DNA of 13,923 nucleotides from Gammaproteobacteria bacterium (GTDB lineage Bacteria > Pseudomonadota > Gammaproteobacteria > Burkholderiales > Burkholderiaceae_C), in NCBI GenBank assembly GCA_018903185.1, contig JAHIQV010000403.1, positions 1-13,923 on the forward strand. Direction: 5' to 3'. The position numbers and the translations under genes were made by a program. Under the pieces are notes generated by a model that had not been told where the DNA came from, searched no databases, and saw nothing but the letters and a program-made list of their open reading frames with translations. Positions 5,956 to 13,790 of the stretch are shown here, piece after piece. Every line of letters begins with the position of its first letter. The stretch's first letter is position 1.

Positions 5956-8900
5956 TTAACGCAGCCCGGCGCCCGCTGCCGGTGCGGCCTGGCGTTCAAC
6001 CTTGTCTACTTGCGGGTCGGCCCAGCTGCCGGTGATGTGGAACTGCTGCGTGGTGGCGCTTTGCAGCGGTTGGCGCAGCAGGAACTGGGCCAGAAAGGTG
6101 CCCAGCCCGATGGCGGGGTTGATGGCGGTGGCGATCAGGGCCGCGGTGCCGGCGTTGATCTCGGGCACGACGACGACCTTGAGGTCCTGCTGTTCGCGCG
6201 CGATGTCGGCGCTGCCTTCCATCAGCACGGCGGCGTTGATGCCCTTCATCTGCAGGTTGTTGGTGCGGGCCACGCCCTGGATGATGGTGGCGTCGCCGCG
6301 CACGAAGTCGAAGGTGAAGCCCTCGGAAAACACGTCGCGGAAATCGAGCACCAGGCGGCGCGGCAGCGCCTGCAGGCTGAGCACGCCGAGCAGCTTGGCG
6401 GCGCCGGGTTCGACCTTGAGGAACTGGCCGCTCTGCACGTCGGCCTTGAGCTGGCCGGAGAGGCTGGGGTAGTCCAGCGTCATGGGCGAACCGACCCAGG
6501 CGATGTGGCCGCTGATCTGGCCTTTGGCGCCGCGCACGACGCCGGGGCGGCCGAAGCGCGTGAGCAGCAGGCCGGCGTCCTGGATGTCGAGCTTGAAGTT
6601 GAGCGCGGTGCGCCGCACGGCACCCGCGCTGTTGTCGGGCACGGCCCAGCTGCCGGAGGCGAAAAGCTGCGCTTCGGGGGTGTCGATGTTGAGCCTGGTG
6701 AGCTGCCATTCGCGGGTGCGCGCGGCGGTGCCGCGGTTCTGCGCCACGATCTCCACGCGCGAGAGCCGCCGGTTGGAGAGCACGAGGTCTTCGATCGCGA
6801 TGTCCAGCGCGGGCATGCTGGTGGGCTGCTGCAGCAGCTGCTCGACGTCGGCGGCGGCGGCCGGCGCGAGGTTGAGGTGGGCCAGGCGCGCGTAGATGTT
6901 GCCGGCGGTGTTGCCGGCGGGCTGGCGGTATTCGACGTAGCCGTTGAGTTCCTCGGCGTCGACGTTGGCGCGCCAGTGGTTGCCTTCGCGCGAGCCGCCG
7001 ACCACCACGTTGGTGAAGCTGCGCCCGCTGACGATGAGCTGGCCGGCGCGCACCGCCAGGCTCGACGGCAGGTAGCCCAGGCTGGCGTTGTCGGTGGCGT
7101 CGGGCGCCTGCACGCTGGCGCGCACGTCGGTGCCGGTGGTGGCGGTGAAGACACGCTCCCAGGCGTCGGCGTCGACCCGCTGGAAGCGGATGTTGGCCTG
7201 CACGCCGGTGGCCGGCTGGGTGACGGTTTCGCCCGCATCGAGCCCGGCGGCCATGCTGCCGCGCAGCACGCGCGGCTCGCTGGTGGTGATGTCGCGCTCG
7301 TAGCGCAGCTCGGCCAGCGGCTGGCCCGGCGGGCCGAGCACGACGGACAGGCTGTCGGTGCGCGCGACTTCGCCCGAGGGATCGGCCAGCACCGAGAGCA
7401 CCCGGTTCTCGTAGCGCAGGGGCAGACTGTCGGCGGCGGCCTTGGCCAGCGGAGCGGGCAGGTTGATGGCGAGCCCCTGCAGGGTGCTGGTGACCACGAG
7501 TTCGGGCACGCCGGCGCGAAAGCCCAGTTCGGCGCTGTAGCTGGCGGTGCCGCTGGCCTGGCCGAACAGGCGCGAGACGAAGCCCAGCCCGCCGTCGCTC
7601 AGGCCCTGGGCGCTGGCGCTGCCCTGGCCACGGAACTGGATGCGCGGCCTGCCCCGGGGCACGGGCACCATGCCGCCGTCGAAGCGCAGCTCGCCGCCGT
7701 AGAGGCGGGCCTGGGCATCGGCCACGGTGAAGCCGCTTTCACTGAAGCTCAGGCGCCCGGTGGTGCGCCCGAGCAGCGGGGCCTCGGGCGTGAGCTGCAG
7801 GTCGTTGCCGCTGAACTGGACGCTGCCCTGCACGGTGGTCTTGTCGATCTGCTCCAGCGGCAGCTGGAGCTTGAACTGCACCTGGGCGGGGCCGTTGACG
7901 GTGGCGCGCTCCAGCACCCGGCCGGTGAAGAAGTTGACCGGCGAGCTGCGCACGAAGCCCAGCACCTCGGTGGCCGGCCCCTGGGCGCTGGCGCTCACGC
8001 TGAGCACGGGCGCACGGACCAGATCGGCGATGGCCACCTCGGCCTGGCTCAGGCGCACGCCGGGCGCGCCGTCGAGCCCGGCGTCGAGCCGGCTCAGGCG
8101 CAGGGCGGCGCGGTCGAGCACGAGCTGGCCGTTGACGCCTTTGAGGGCCGGCCAGGCGGCATCGCCCTCGTCCTGCAGGAAGGGCGGCACATAGGCGAAA
8201 TCAACCTCTTTGAGCTGGGCGGTGATGCGGAATTCGCCGCGCGCACCGGGCTGGTTGAACGGGATGTCCCAGAGATCGCCCTGGATGCGGAAATCGACCG
8301 GGCCCACCGACCCACCCTGGACGGCATCGCGCACGTAGCGCAGCGCGTCCGGACCGACGGCGAGCGGCAGGTAGCGGTGCACGCGGGTGGCCTCGCCGCG
8401 GGTCAGGCGCGCGGTCAGGTCGAGCACGCCGGGGAAGCGCGCGTCCGAGGGGCTGGTGGCGGGGTCGCTGGTGTGCCAGTGGGCGCTGGCCGTGCCTTCG
8501 GCGTCGGCGTTGGCCAGGCGCACCTTGTCCAGCCAGGCGTCGATGCGCTCGCCCTGGATGCGCCAGCGCGCGTCGGCTTCGAACCGGGTGAGCGGCACGC
8601 GCACGTCTTCGAACACACCGGGCAGGTCGACCGAACCGTCGGCGATCTGGAGTCGCGCATGGCCGCCGTCCTGGTTGAACTCGAAGTCGGCGCTGGCGGC
8701 CTGCACACCGGGGCGCCCGGGCAACGGACGCTGACCGTTCACGGCGGCGCGCGCCTGCGCCGCCAGCGCGAGACCGGACACGCGGCCTTTGGCGCGGTAG
8801 CGCTCGGGGCGCCAGGCGGCGGGCGCGGGTCCGTCGCTGGCCTGCGCTTCGGCGCTGGCCGGGGCCACGCCCTGCCAGCTGGCGTCAAAGCCTTCGAGGC

Positions 8901-10155
8901 GGCCGGCGGGCTGCAGGCTGGTCAGCAGCGCGCGGCTGGTCCCGGGCAGGGGCAGGCGCGTGGCCACGGCGGCCAGCGCGGCGAGTTCGATGCGGTCGGC
9001 GTTCAGGCTGGTGCTGGCCGGGTTGTTGCCACGCGCGGCCTGGTGCCGCAGCCGCAGTTGTCCGCCCGGCCAGTCTTCACCACCCTGGGTGCGAAAGCGC
9101 AGGTTGTCGCTGGCGATCTCGAAACCGGCGGCGCTCCACTGGGCACTCAGGCGGCCCTGCAGCCCGGCCAGCGTGAGTTCGGGCAGCTTCGGCCCGAGCC
9201 GGGTGGCCACGTCCTGCAGCGCCAGGTCGGTGACGACGCCGGTGATGCGGCCTTTGGCGACGTCGGCCCAGGCGCGCACGGCACCCTGGCCGGAACGCAC
9301 GTCGACCTGCCAGGCGGACAGGTCGAGGTAGCCGCGCAGGCGCGAGACGTCGGCCTTGGGGAAATCGGCGTAGAGCTCGCCGCTCCAGCTGTGCCAGGGG
9401 GTCTGTTCGCTGGACCCCCGCACGAGATCGAGCAGCGGCTCGCGCAGGCGGCCGCGCAGGCTGAAGCGATCGCCCCATTCGGTGCTCGGGGTGGCATCGA
9501 GGCGGAACTGGTGGCGGCGCGCGCTGTTGCGGGCCACGAAGTCGAGGTCCGTCAGGATGATCGGCGGCTGCGCGCGCAGGTCGTCGGTCCAGCGCACGAC
9601 GCCGTTCTGGATCACGAACTCGGTCTGGGCAAAGAACCAGTCGGCGGCGGCGTTGTCCTCGGGCGTGGGGCCGGAGAAGTCCAGGCCCGCCACTTCGATG
9701 CGGCCTTCGGCGGTGCGCCGCACGTCGAGCACGGGTGAGGCGATCACCAGCTGTTCGAAGCCCAGCCGCCACAACGAGGGGACGGACACCGAGGCCTGCA
9801 CGCTGGGCAGGTGCAGGGCCTCGCGCCCCGCCGGGTCGAAGAGCCGGACATCGGCGAGCTCGAAGGCCGGCACCAGGCTGGGCAGGAAACCGGCGCTTGC
9901 GCCATCGCCCGATACCGCCGTCTGCGCACGGATGGCGCCGACCTTCACGGGTACCCCCACAGCCCGGGTGGCCCAGCTTTCCAGCTCGGGGCGCCAGTCG
10001 TTGATTCGCGGCACAATCCACCCATGCAAGGCGCCGAAGGTGAGCGCAAACAGGCCCCAGGCGGCCAGCACCATCCACAACAAAAGCCGCGCGGTCACGG
10101 AAAGGGTTCTGGGGGTTCTCGTGGCAGACGCGAGAGGTGCCGGGCTTTGATTCAT
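5956..10155 (-). CDS. yhdP: YhdP-family AsmA-like envelope protein (TIGR02099)
   Basis: A giant protein of 1399 residues. YhdP is one of the AsmA-like bridge proteins which, with TamB and YdbH, carry phospholipids from the inner to the outer membrane; it is anchored in the inner membrane with the bulk in the periplasm. Seen here: a basic N-terminus, one membrane helix (about residues 23-46), then the AsmA-type opening PRINDWRPELESWATRAVGV, a long beta-rich body, and the hallmark C-terminal region from about 1210 (GHIAWVGSPMTLDYPSL, LGVLSLQALPRRL, DFRDVFSEGFTFDF, AINPAIGLGTFLAQFLLRQP, FHITGSWADPQ). It is somewhat longer than the E. coli protein (about 1270). Two starts are possible: ATG 10155, used here, or GTG 10161 in the same frame adding two residues; neither has a clear ribosome-binding site. 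It heads the minus-strand train and diverges from glnE. The frame is unbroken. Confidence 0.93.
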   Translation of the reverse strand: MNQSPAPLASATRTPRTLSVTARLLLWMVLAAWGLFALTFGALHGWIVPRINDWRPELESWATRAVGVPVKVGAIRAQTAVSGDGASAGFLPSLVPAFELADVRLFDPAGREALHLPSVQASVSVPSLWRLGFEQLVIASPVLDVRRTAEGRIEVAGLDFSGPTPEDNAAADWFFAQTEFVIQNGVVRWTDDLRAQPPIILTDLDFVARNSARRHQFRLDATPSTEWGDRFSLRGRLREPLLDLVRGSSEQTPWHSWSGELYADFPKADVSRLRGYLDLSAWQVDVRSGQGAVRAWADVAKGRITGVVTDLALQDVATRLGPKLPELTLAGLQGRLSAQWSAAGFEIASDNLRFRTQGGEDWPGGQLRLRHQAARGNNPASTSLNADRIELAALAAVATRLPLPGTSRALLTSLQPAGRLEGFDASWQGVAPASAEAQASDGPAPAAWRPERYRAKGRVSGLALAAQARAAVNGQRPLPGRPGVQAASADFEFNQDGGHARLQIADGSVDLPGVFEDVRVPLTRFEADARWRIQGERIDAWLDKVRLANADAEGTASAHWHTSDPATSPSDARFPGVLDLTARLTRGEATRVHRYLPLAVGPDALRYVRDAVQGGSVGPVDFRIQGDLWDIPFNQPGARGEFRITAQLKEVDFAYVPPFLQDEGDAAWPALKGVNGQLVLDRAALRLSRLDAGLDGAPGVRLSQAEVAIADLVRAPVLSVSASAQGPATEVLGFVRSSPVNFFTGRVLERATVNGPAQVQFKLQLPLEQIDKTTVQGSVQFSGNDLQLTPEAPLLGRTTGRLSFSESGFTVADAQARLYGGELRFDGGMVPVPRGRPRIQFRGQGSASAQGLSDGGLGFVSRLFGQASGTASYSAELGFRAGVPELVVTSTLQGLAINLPAPLAKAAADSLPLRYENRVLSVLADPSGEVARTDSLSVVLGPPGQPLAELRYERDITTSEPRVLRGSMAAGLDAGETVTQPATGVQANIRFQRVDADAWERVFTATTGTDVRASVQAPDATDNASLGYLPSSLAVRAGQLIVSGRSFTNVVVGGSREGNHWRANVDAEELNGYVEYRQPAGNTAGNIYARLAHLNLAPAAAADVEQLLQQPTSMPALDIAIEDLVLSNRRLSRVEIVAQNRGTAARTREWQLTRLNIDTPEAQLFASGSWAVPDNSAGAVRRTALNFKLDIQDAGLLLTRFGRPGVVRGAKGQISGHIAWVGSPMTLDYPSLSGQLKADVQSGQFLKVEPGAAKLLGVLSLQALPRRLVLDFRDVFSEGFTFDFVRGDATIIQGVARTNNLQMKGINAAVLMEGSADIAREQQDLKVVVVPEINAGTAALIATAINPAIGLGTFLAQFLLRQPLQSATTQQFHITGSWADPQVDKVERQAAPAAGAGLR

Positions 10156-10169
10156 ATCCACTGCAAATT

Positions 10170-12986
10170 ATGACGGCCAGCCCCAACATCGGTTCCCCAG
10201 CACTCGATTCCGCCCTGTCAACCCATGTGCCGCCGGTCGCACCCTGCCTGGATGCCCTGACACTGGCCCACCGCGAGGCCGCCTACTCCCGTTTCGTGCA
10301 GCGCGTGCGACGGCGCTACGCCAGCGAGCTGGACTGCCTGCCGCCGGGGGCGCCGGTGCACGCCAGCATGCAGGCCTGTCTGGCGCAATTGCTCGCCCGC
10401 AGCCTGGCCATGCCCGCGGCGCTGCGCGTGTTGCGCCAGCTGGTGCTGGAGCGCCTGGTGGTGCTCGACTGCGAGCAGGACGCCCCGCTGCAGGCGGTGA
10501 CGCGGGCGGTCACCGAGCTGGCCGAACTCGCGCTCGACGCCGCCTGCACCCTGGCCTTTGCCGAGCTGGACGACCTGTACGGCGCGCCGCTGGCCGAGGG
10601 CGGCACCCGGGCTCAGCTGTGGGTGATCGGCATGGGCAAGCTCGGCGCGCGCGAGCTCAACGTGTCGAGCGACATCGACCTGATCTATGTCTACGACGCC
10701 GACGGCGAGACCGCCGGGAACGCGCAGGGACGCAACCGCATCAGCAACCATGAGTATTTCGGCAAGGCCGTCAAACACATCTACAACACGGTGGGTGAGA
10801 CCACCGAACACGGCAATGTGTTCCGCGTCGACCTGGCCCTTCGGCCCAACGGCAACTCGGGACCGAGCGCGGTGTCGCTGGGTGCGCTGGAAGAGTATTT
10901 CCTGGTGCAGGGGCGCGAGTGGGAGCGGTTTGCCTGGCTCAAGAGCCGGCTGATCGCGCCGGCCGCCTGCGTGCGCGACAAGAGTGCGAACGGTTTGCGC
11001 GGCGCGGTGCTGCCCTTCGTGTTCCGCAAGTACCTGGACTACAACGTCTTCGATTCGCTGCGCAGCCTGCACCGCCAGATCCGCGAGCACGCGTCCAAGC
11101 GCGCCGCGGGCAACCCGGGCCGGGCCAACGACGTCAAGCTCTCGCGCGGCGGCATCCGCGAGATCGAATTCACCGTGCAGCTGCTGCAGGTGGTGCGGGG
11201 TGGCCAGTTCCCCGAGCTGCGCACACGCCCGACGCTGGACGCGCTGCAGCGCCTGTGCAAAGCCAACCTGATGCCCCCGGCCACGGCCGAGGCGCTGGCC
11301 ACCGCCTACGACTTCCTGCGCCGGGTGGAACACCGCATCCAGTACCTCGACGACCAGCAGACCCACGTGATGCCCACGCGCGACGACGACCTGGCCTGGC
11401 TCGCCGCCACCATGGGCTGCGCCACGGTGTGCGAGTTCCTGCGCGCGCTGGACGCGCACCGCGAAACCGTGGCACAGGAGTTCGACATCCTGCTCGGTGG
11501 CACGTCCGGCGGCGGCTGCAACGGCGCGGGCTGCAACGGCAAGAACGGCGCCACCCGCAGCGCGGTCGACAGCCTGCAGGGTGTGTTGCCGCAGCTGCCC
11601 GAGGCCTTTGCCGCCAAGGTGGCGCAGTGGTGCGAACACCCGCGCGTGCTGGCGCTGCGCGAAGACGCCCGCCTGCGCCTGGTGCGGCTGGTGGAGCGCA
11701 CCGGCGCCTGGCTGGAAGAAGGCCGCGTCAACGAGCAGGCGGCGCTGCGCCTGGCGGACTGGATCGAGCCGCTGCTGCGCCGCGAGAGTTATCTGGCGTT
11801 GCTGCAGGAGCGGCCTTCGGTGCACGAGCGGCTGCTGCGCCTGCTGGGCGCGGCCAAATGGCCGGCGCGCTACCTGCTCAAACACCCGGGGGTGATCGAC
11901 GAACTGGCGAGCCAGCAGCTGCTGACCGACCGTTTCGATGCGCTGCAGTTCGAGGCCGAACTGGAAAACCGCCGCGACGCGCTGCGGTCCACCGACGAAG
12001 ACGACGAAGAGACCCTGCTCAACCTGCTGCGCCGCGCGCACCACGCCGAGGTGTTCCGCACGCTGGCGCGCGACCTGGAAGGGGTGCTCAGCGTCGAGCA
12101 GGTGGCCGACGACCTCTCGGCCCTGGCCGACACGATGCTGCGCGTGACGGCGCGCTGGTGCTGGGGCCGCCTGAAGAACCGCCACCGCGAAGAACCGGCC
12201 TTTGCCATCATTGGCTACGGCAAGCTGGGCGGCAAGGAGCTGGGCTACGGCAGCGACCTCGACATCGTGTTCGTCTACGAAGACGAAGACGAGAACGCCG
12301 GTGAAATCTACGCCGCCTTCGTGCGCAAGATGATCAACTGGATGACGGTCAAGACCGGCGAGGGCGACCTGTTCGAGATCGACACCGCGCTGCGCCCGAA
12401 CGGCAACTCCGGCATGCTCGTGACCAGCTTCACCGCCTACGCCAACTACCAGCAGCAGCGCGGCAGCAACACGGCCTGGACCTGGGAACACCAGGCGATG
12501 ACGCGGGCACGCGCGGTGCTGGGCAGTCCGGCGATGTTCGCGCGCTTCGACGCGATCCGCGAATCGGTGATCACCGCCGAACGCGACAGCACTGCGCTGG
12601 CGGCCGAGATCGTGGCGATGCGCGAGAAGGTGCGTGCGGCGCACCCGGTGCGCGGCGACATGTTCGACGTCAAGCACAGCCATGGCGGCATGGTGGATGT
12701 GGAGTTCGTGGTGCAGTTCCTGGTGCTCTCGCAGTCGCGCGCGCACCCCGAGTTGCGCCTCAACACCGGCAACATCAACCTGCTGCAGCGCGCCGAAGCG
12801 GTGGGGCTGCTGCGGCCGGGCATGGGCCAGGCCGCGTCGGACGCCTACCGCGTGCTGCGCCAGATCCAGCACCGCGCCCGGCTGGACGAGGCGCCCACGC
12901 AGGTGGACGCCGCGCTGGTGGCATCGGAGGCAGCGGCGGTGCAGGCGCTCTGGCAACACGTGCTGGGCACGCCCCCCGGCGCATGA
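10170..12986 (+). CDS. glnE: Bifunctional glutamine-synthetase adenylyltransferase/deadenylylase
   Basis: GlnE adds AMP to, and removes it from, glutamine synthetase subunits, switching nitrogen assimilation according to PII state and glutamine. The 938-residue protein has both nucleotidyltransferase domains. The N-terminal one (adenylyl-removing) carries GMGKLGARELNVSSDIDLIY at 154-173, with a second acidic element FRVDLALRPNGNSGPS near residue 220. The C-terminal one (adenylylating) carries GYGKLGGKELGYGSDLDIVF at about 681-700 and FEIDTALRPNGNSGML near 735. Length agrees with E. coli GlnE (946). ATG 10170 is chosen; GTG 10137 in frame would add eleven residues and overlap the yhdP start. 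No Shine-Dalgarno sequence is visible at ATG 10170. An unusual Gly/Cys/Asn-rich linker occurs at about residues 443-462, between the N-terminal catalytic half and the central region. The last four bases overlap the next gene. Confidence 0.96.
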   Translation: MTASPNIGSPALDSALSTHVPPVAPCLDALTLAHREAAYSRFVQRVRRRYASELDCLPPGAPVHASMQACLAQLLARSLAMPAALRVLRQLVLERLVVLDCEQDAPLQAVTRAVTELAELALDAACTLAFAELDDLYGAPLAEGGTRAQLWVIGMGKLGARELNVSSDIDLIYVYDADGETAGNAQGRNRISNHEYFGKAVKHIYNTVGETTEHGNVFRVDLALRPNGNSGPSAVSLGALEEYFLVQGREWERFAWLKSRLIAPAACVRDKSANGLRGAVLPFVFRKYLDYNVFDSLRSLHRQIREHASKRAAGNPGRANDVKLSRGGIREIEFTVQLLQVVRGGQFPELRTRPTLDALQRLCKANLMPPATAEALATAYDFLRRVEHRIQYLDDQQTHVMPTRDDDLAWLAATMGCATVCEFLRALDAHRETVAQEFDILLGGTSGGGCNGAGCNGKNGATRSAVDSLQGVLPQLPEAFAAKVAQWCEHPRVLALREDARLRLVRLVERTGAWLEEGRVNEQAALRLADWIEPLLRRESYLALLQERPSVHERLLRLLGAAKWPARYLLKHPGVIDELASQQLLTDRFDALQFEAELENRRDALRSTDEDDEETLLNLLRRAHHAEVFRTLARDLEGVLSVEQVADDLSALADTMLRVTARWCWGRLKNRHREEPAFAIIGYGKLGGKELGYGSDLDIVFVYEDEDENAGEIYAAFVRKMINWMTVKTGEGDLFEIDTALRPNGNSGMLVTSFTAYANYQQQRGSNTAWTWEHQAMTRARAVLGSPAMFARFDAIRESVITAERDSTALAAEIVAMREKVRAAHPVRGDMFDVKHSHGGMVDVEFVVQFLVLSQSRAHPELRLNTGNINLLQRAEAVGLLRPGMGQAASDAYRVLRQIQHRARLDEAPTQVDAALVASEAAAVQALWQHVLGTPPGA
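11514..11543 (+). repeat. Two-copy 15-bp tandem repeat inside glnE
   Basis: GGCTGCAACGGC occurs at 11514-11525 and again at 11529-11540, a 15-base period encoding GCNGA then GCNGK. It lies within the glycine-rich linker of GlnE and keeps the reading frame, so it looks like a small in-frame duplication in a flexible, tolerant segment. Confidence 0.7.
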
Positions 12987-13612
12987 AACGGTCGGGCAGC
13001 TGGCTGCTGCTGTGTGCGCTGCACGCGGTGGCCAGCATGTTGTTGTGGTGGACGCGCGAGGGCACGCTGGACGCCTTCATCTGGCGCGCCGATGGCTGGA
13101 CCGCCCAGCCCTGGACGCTGTGGACCAGCGCCTGGGTGCACCTGAACACCCCGCAACTGATCCTCAACCAGATGGCGCTGGGCCTGCTGACCGCCTTCGC
13201 CTGGGTGATCCGGCCCAACTGGACCTGCACGCTGGCCTGGCTGCTGGCCTGGCCGCTGGGGCAGCTGAGCCTGTTGTGGTGGCCACAGATCGGCTATGCG
13301 GTGGGTCTGTCGGGCGTGCTGCACGCGGGCATCGCGGTGCTGGCGGTGCAGTTGCTGCGCCAGCGCATAGCGATCCCGAAAGCGCAGCGCTGGGGCGGTC
13401 TGCTGGCGCTGGTGCTGCTGGGCAAGCTGCTGCTGGAGCGCGGCTGGGCGTACCCGGTGGTGTGGGACGGCGCCCATGACATGTCGGTGGTGCAGGCGGG
13501 TCACCTGAGCGCCGCGGCCTGGGGGCTGCTGCTGGGTCTGATCGCGACCTGGGGCCCGATCTGGCGCTTCAGCGGCCTGCCGCCCAGACCACCACACGCC
13601 GCGGGCCGCTGA
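12983..13612 (+). CDS. Rhombosortase-like rhomboid-family intramembrane serine protease
   Basis: A 209-residue polytopic membrane protein with about six hydrophobic segments (roughly 5-23, 59-77, 81-101, 106-125, 136-152, 172-190). The rhomboid active-site signature is present as GLSGVLHA, with likely nucleophile Ser110, and a second conserved histidine in VVQAGHLSAAAWGLLLG (His174) would complete the Ser-His dyad. A WTSAWVHLN...LNQMAL stretch (48-66) resembles the rhomboid His/Asn region, with His53 and Asn62. The small size and the SGxLH form point to the rhombosortase branch, which processes proteins bearing a GlyGly-CTERM tail, rather than to classical GlpG. The ATG overlaps the glnE stop (ATGA), and there is no clear ribosome-binding site, so translation is probably coupled to glnE. 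No GlyGly-CTERM substrate is visible in the window. A noncanonical or inactive rhomboid is the alternative. Confidence 0.75.
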   Translation: MKRSGSWLLLCALHAVASMLLWWTREGTLDAFIWRADGWTAQPWTLWTSAWVHLNTPQLILNQMALGLLTAFAWVIRPNWTCTLAWLLAWPLGQLSLLWWPQIGYAVGLSGVLHAGIAVLAVQLLRQRIAIPKAQRWGGLLALVLLGKLLLERGWAYPVVWDGAHDMSVVQAGHLSAAAWGLLLGLIATWGPIWRFSGLPPRPPHAAGR

Positions 13613-13657
13613 TCCCGCCGCCTCCGGTCGCCCTTGGGGGCAGGGGCACCGGCTGAA

Positions 13658-13676
13658 ACCATGCTCACGTCATGGT
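13658..13676. repeat. Inverted repeat, 6-bp arms, 7-bp spacer
   Basis: ACCATG (13658-13663) and CATGGT (13671-13676) are exact reverse complements around CTCACGT. It could be a protein-binding site or a chance match; it has no T-run, so it is not a terminator. Confidence 0.3.
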
Positions 13677-13693
13677 CATGGACAAAAATCTTT

Positions 13694-13722
13694 CGGACAA
13701 ATAGTGACTGATCAGTCACAAT
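13694..13722 (+). promoter_or_regulatory. Candidate promoter CGGACA-N17-CACAAT
   Basis: CGGACA (13694-13699; 4 of 6 to the -35 consensus, including GACA) and CACAAT (13717-13722; 4 of 6 to the -10 consensus) are spaced by exactly 17 bases in AT-rich surroundings. The perfect palindrome at 13704-13719 fills the spacer and runs into the -10 box, the classic place for a repressor operator. Start of transcription would fall near 13729. The hexamers are only moderate matches, so the call leans on spacing and on the palindrome. Confidence 0.45.
13704..13719. promoter_or_regulatory. Perfect 16-bp palindrome, probable repressor operator (TetR-like)
   Basis: GTGACTGATCAGTCAC is its own reverse complement over all 16 bases and stands out from the high-GC background. 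Length, symmetry and the TGACTGATCAGTCA core resemble operators of TetR/AcrR-family repressors, which often guard efflux or fatty-acid genes; the family assignment is inference. It overlaps a promoter-like pair of hexamers. No regulator gene is in the window, so the cognate protein would lie to the right or elsewhere. Confidence 0.6.
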
Positions 13723-13733
13723 AGAAACGTTGA

Positions 13734-13750
13734 AGTTCAAAACAAGAACT
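13734..13750. repeat. Short inverted repeat, 5-bp arms, 7-bp spacer
   Basis: AGTTC (13734-13738) and GAACT (13746-13750) flank AAAACAA, about 15 bases after the palindrome. The arms are short enough to be chance; noted because inverted repeats cluster here. Confidence 0.2.
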
Positions 13751-13790
13751 CGACGACTTCTCTGACCACCGATCACACGCCGGAAAACCC

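Noticed and set aside
5074..9738. A 1554-codon open frame on the + strand, antisense to the nitrilase and yhdP genes
   Set aside because: It is rich in Gly, Ala, Val, Gln and His with no recognisable domain, and it mirrors the codon bias of the real genes opposite, which suppresses stops in high-GC DNA. The minus-strand proteins have clear family motifs.
10218..12959. A 913-codon open frame on the - strand antisense to glnE
   Set aside because: Low-complexity composition (Gln, His, Ala, Arg, Gly), no motif, and entirely covered by glnE, which has both catalytic domains intact.
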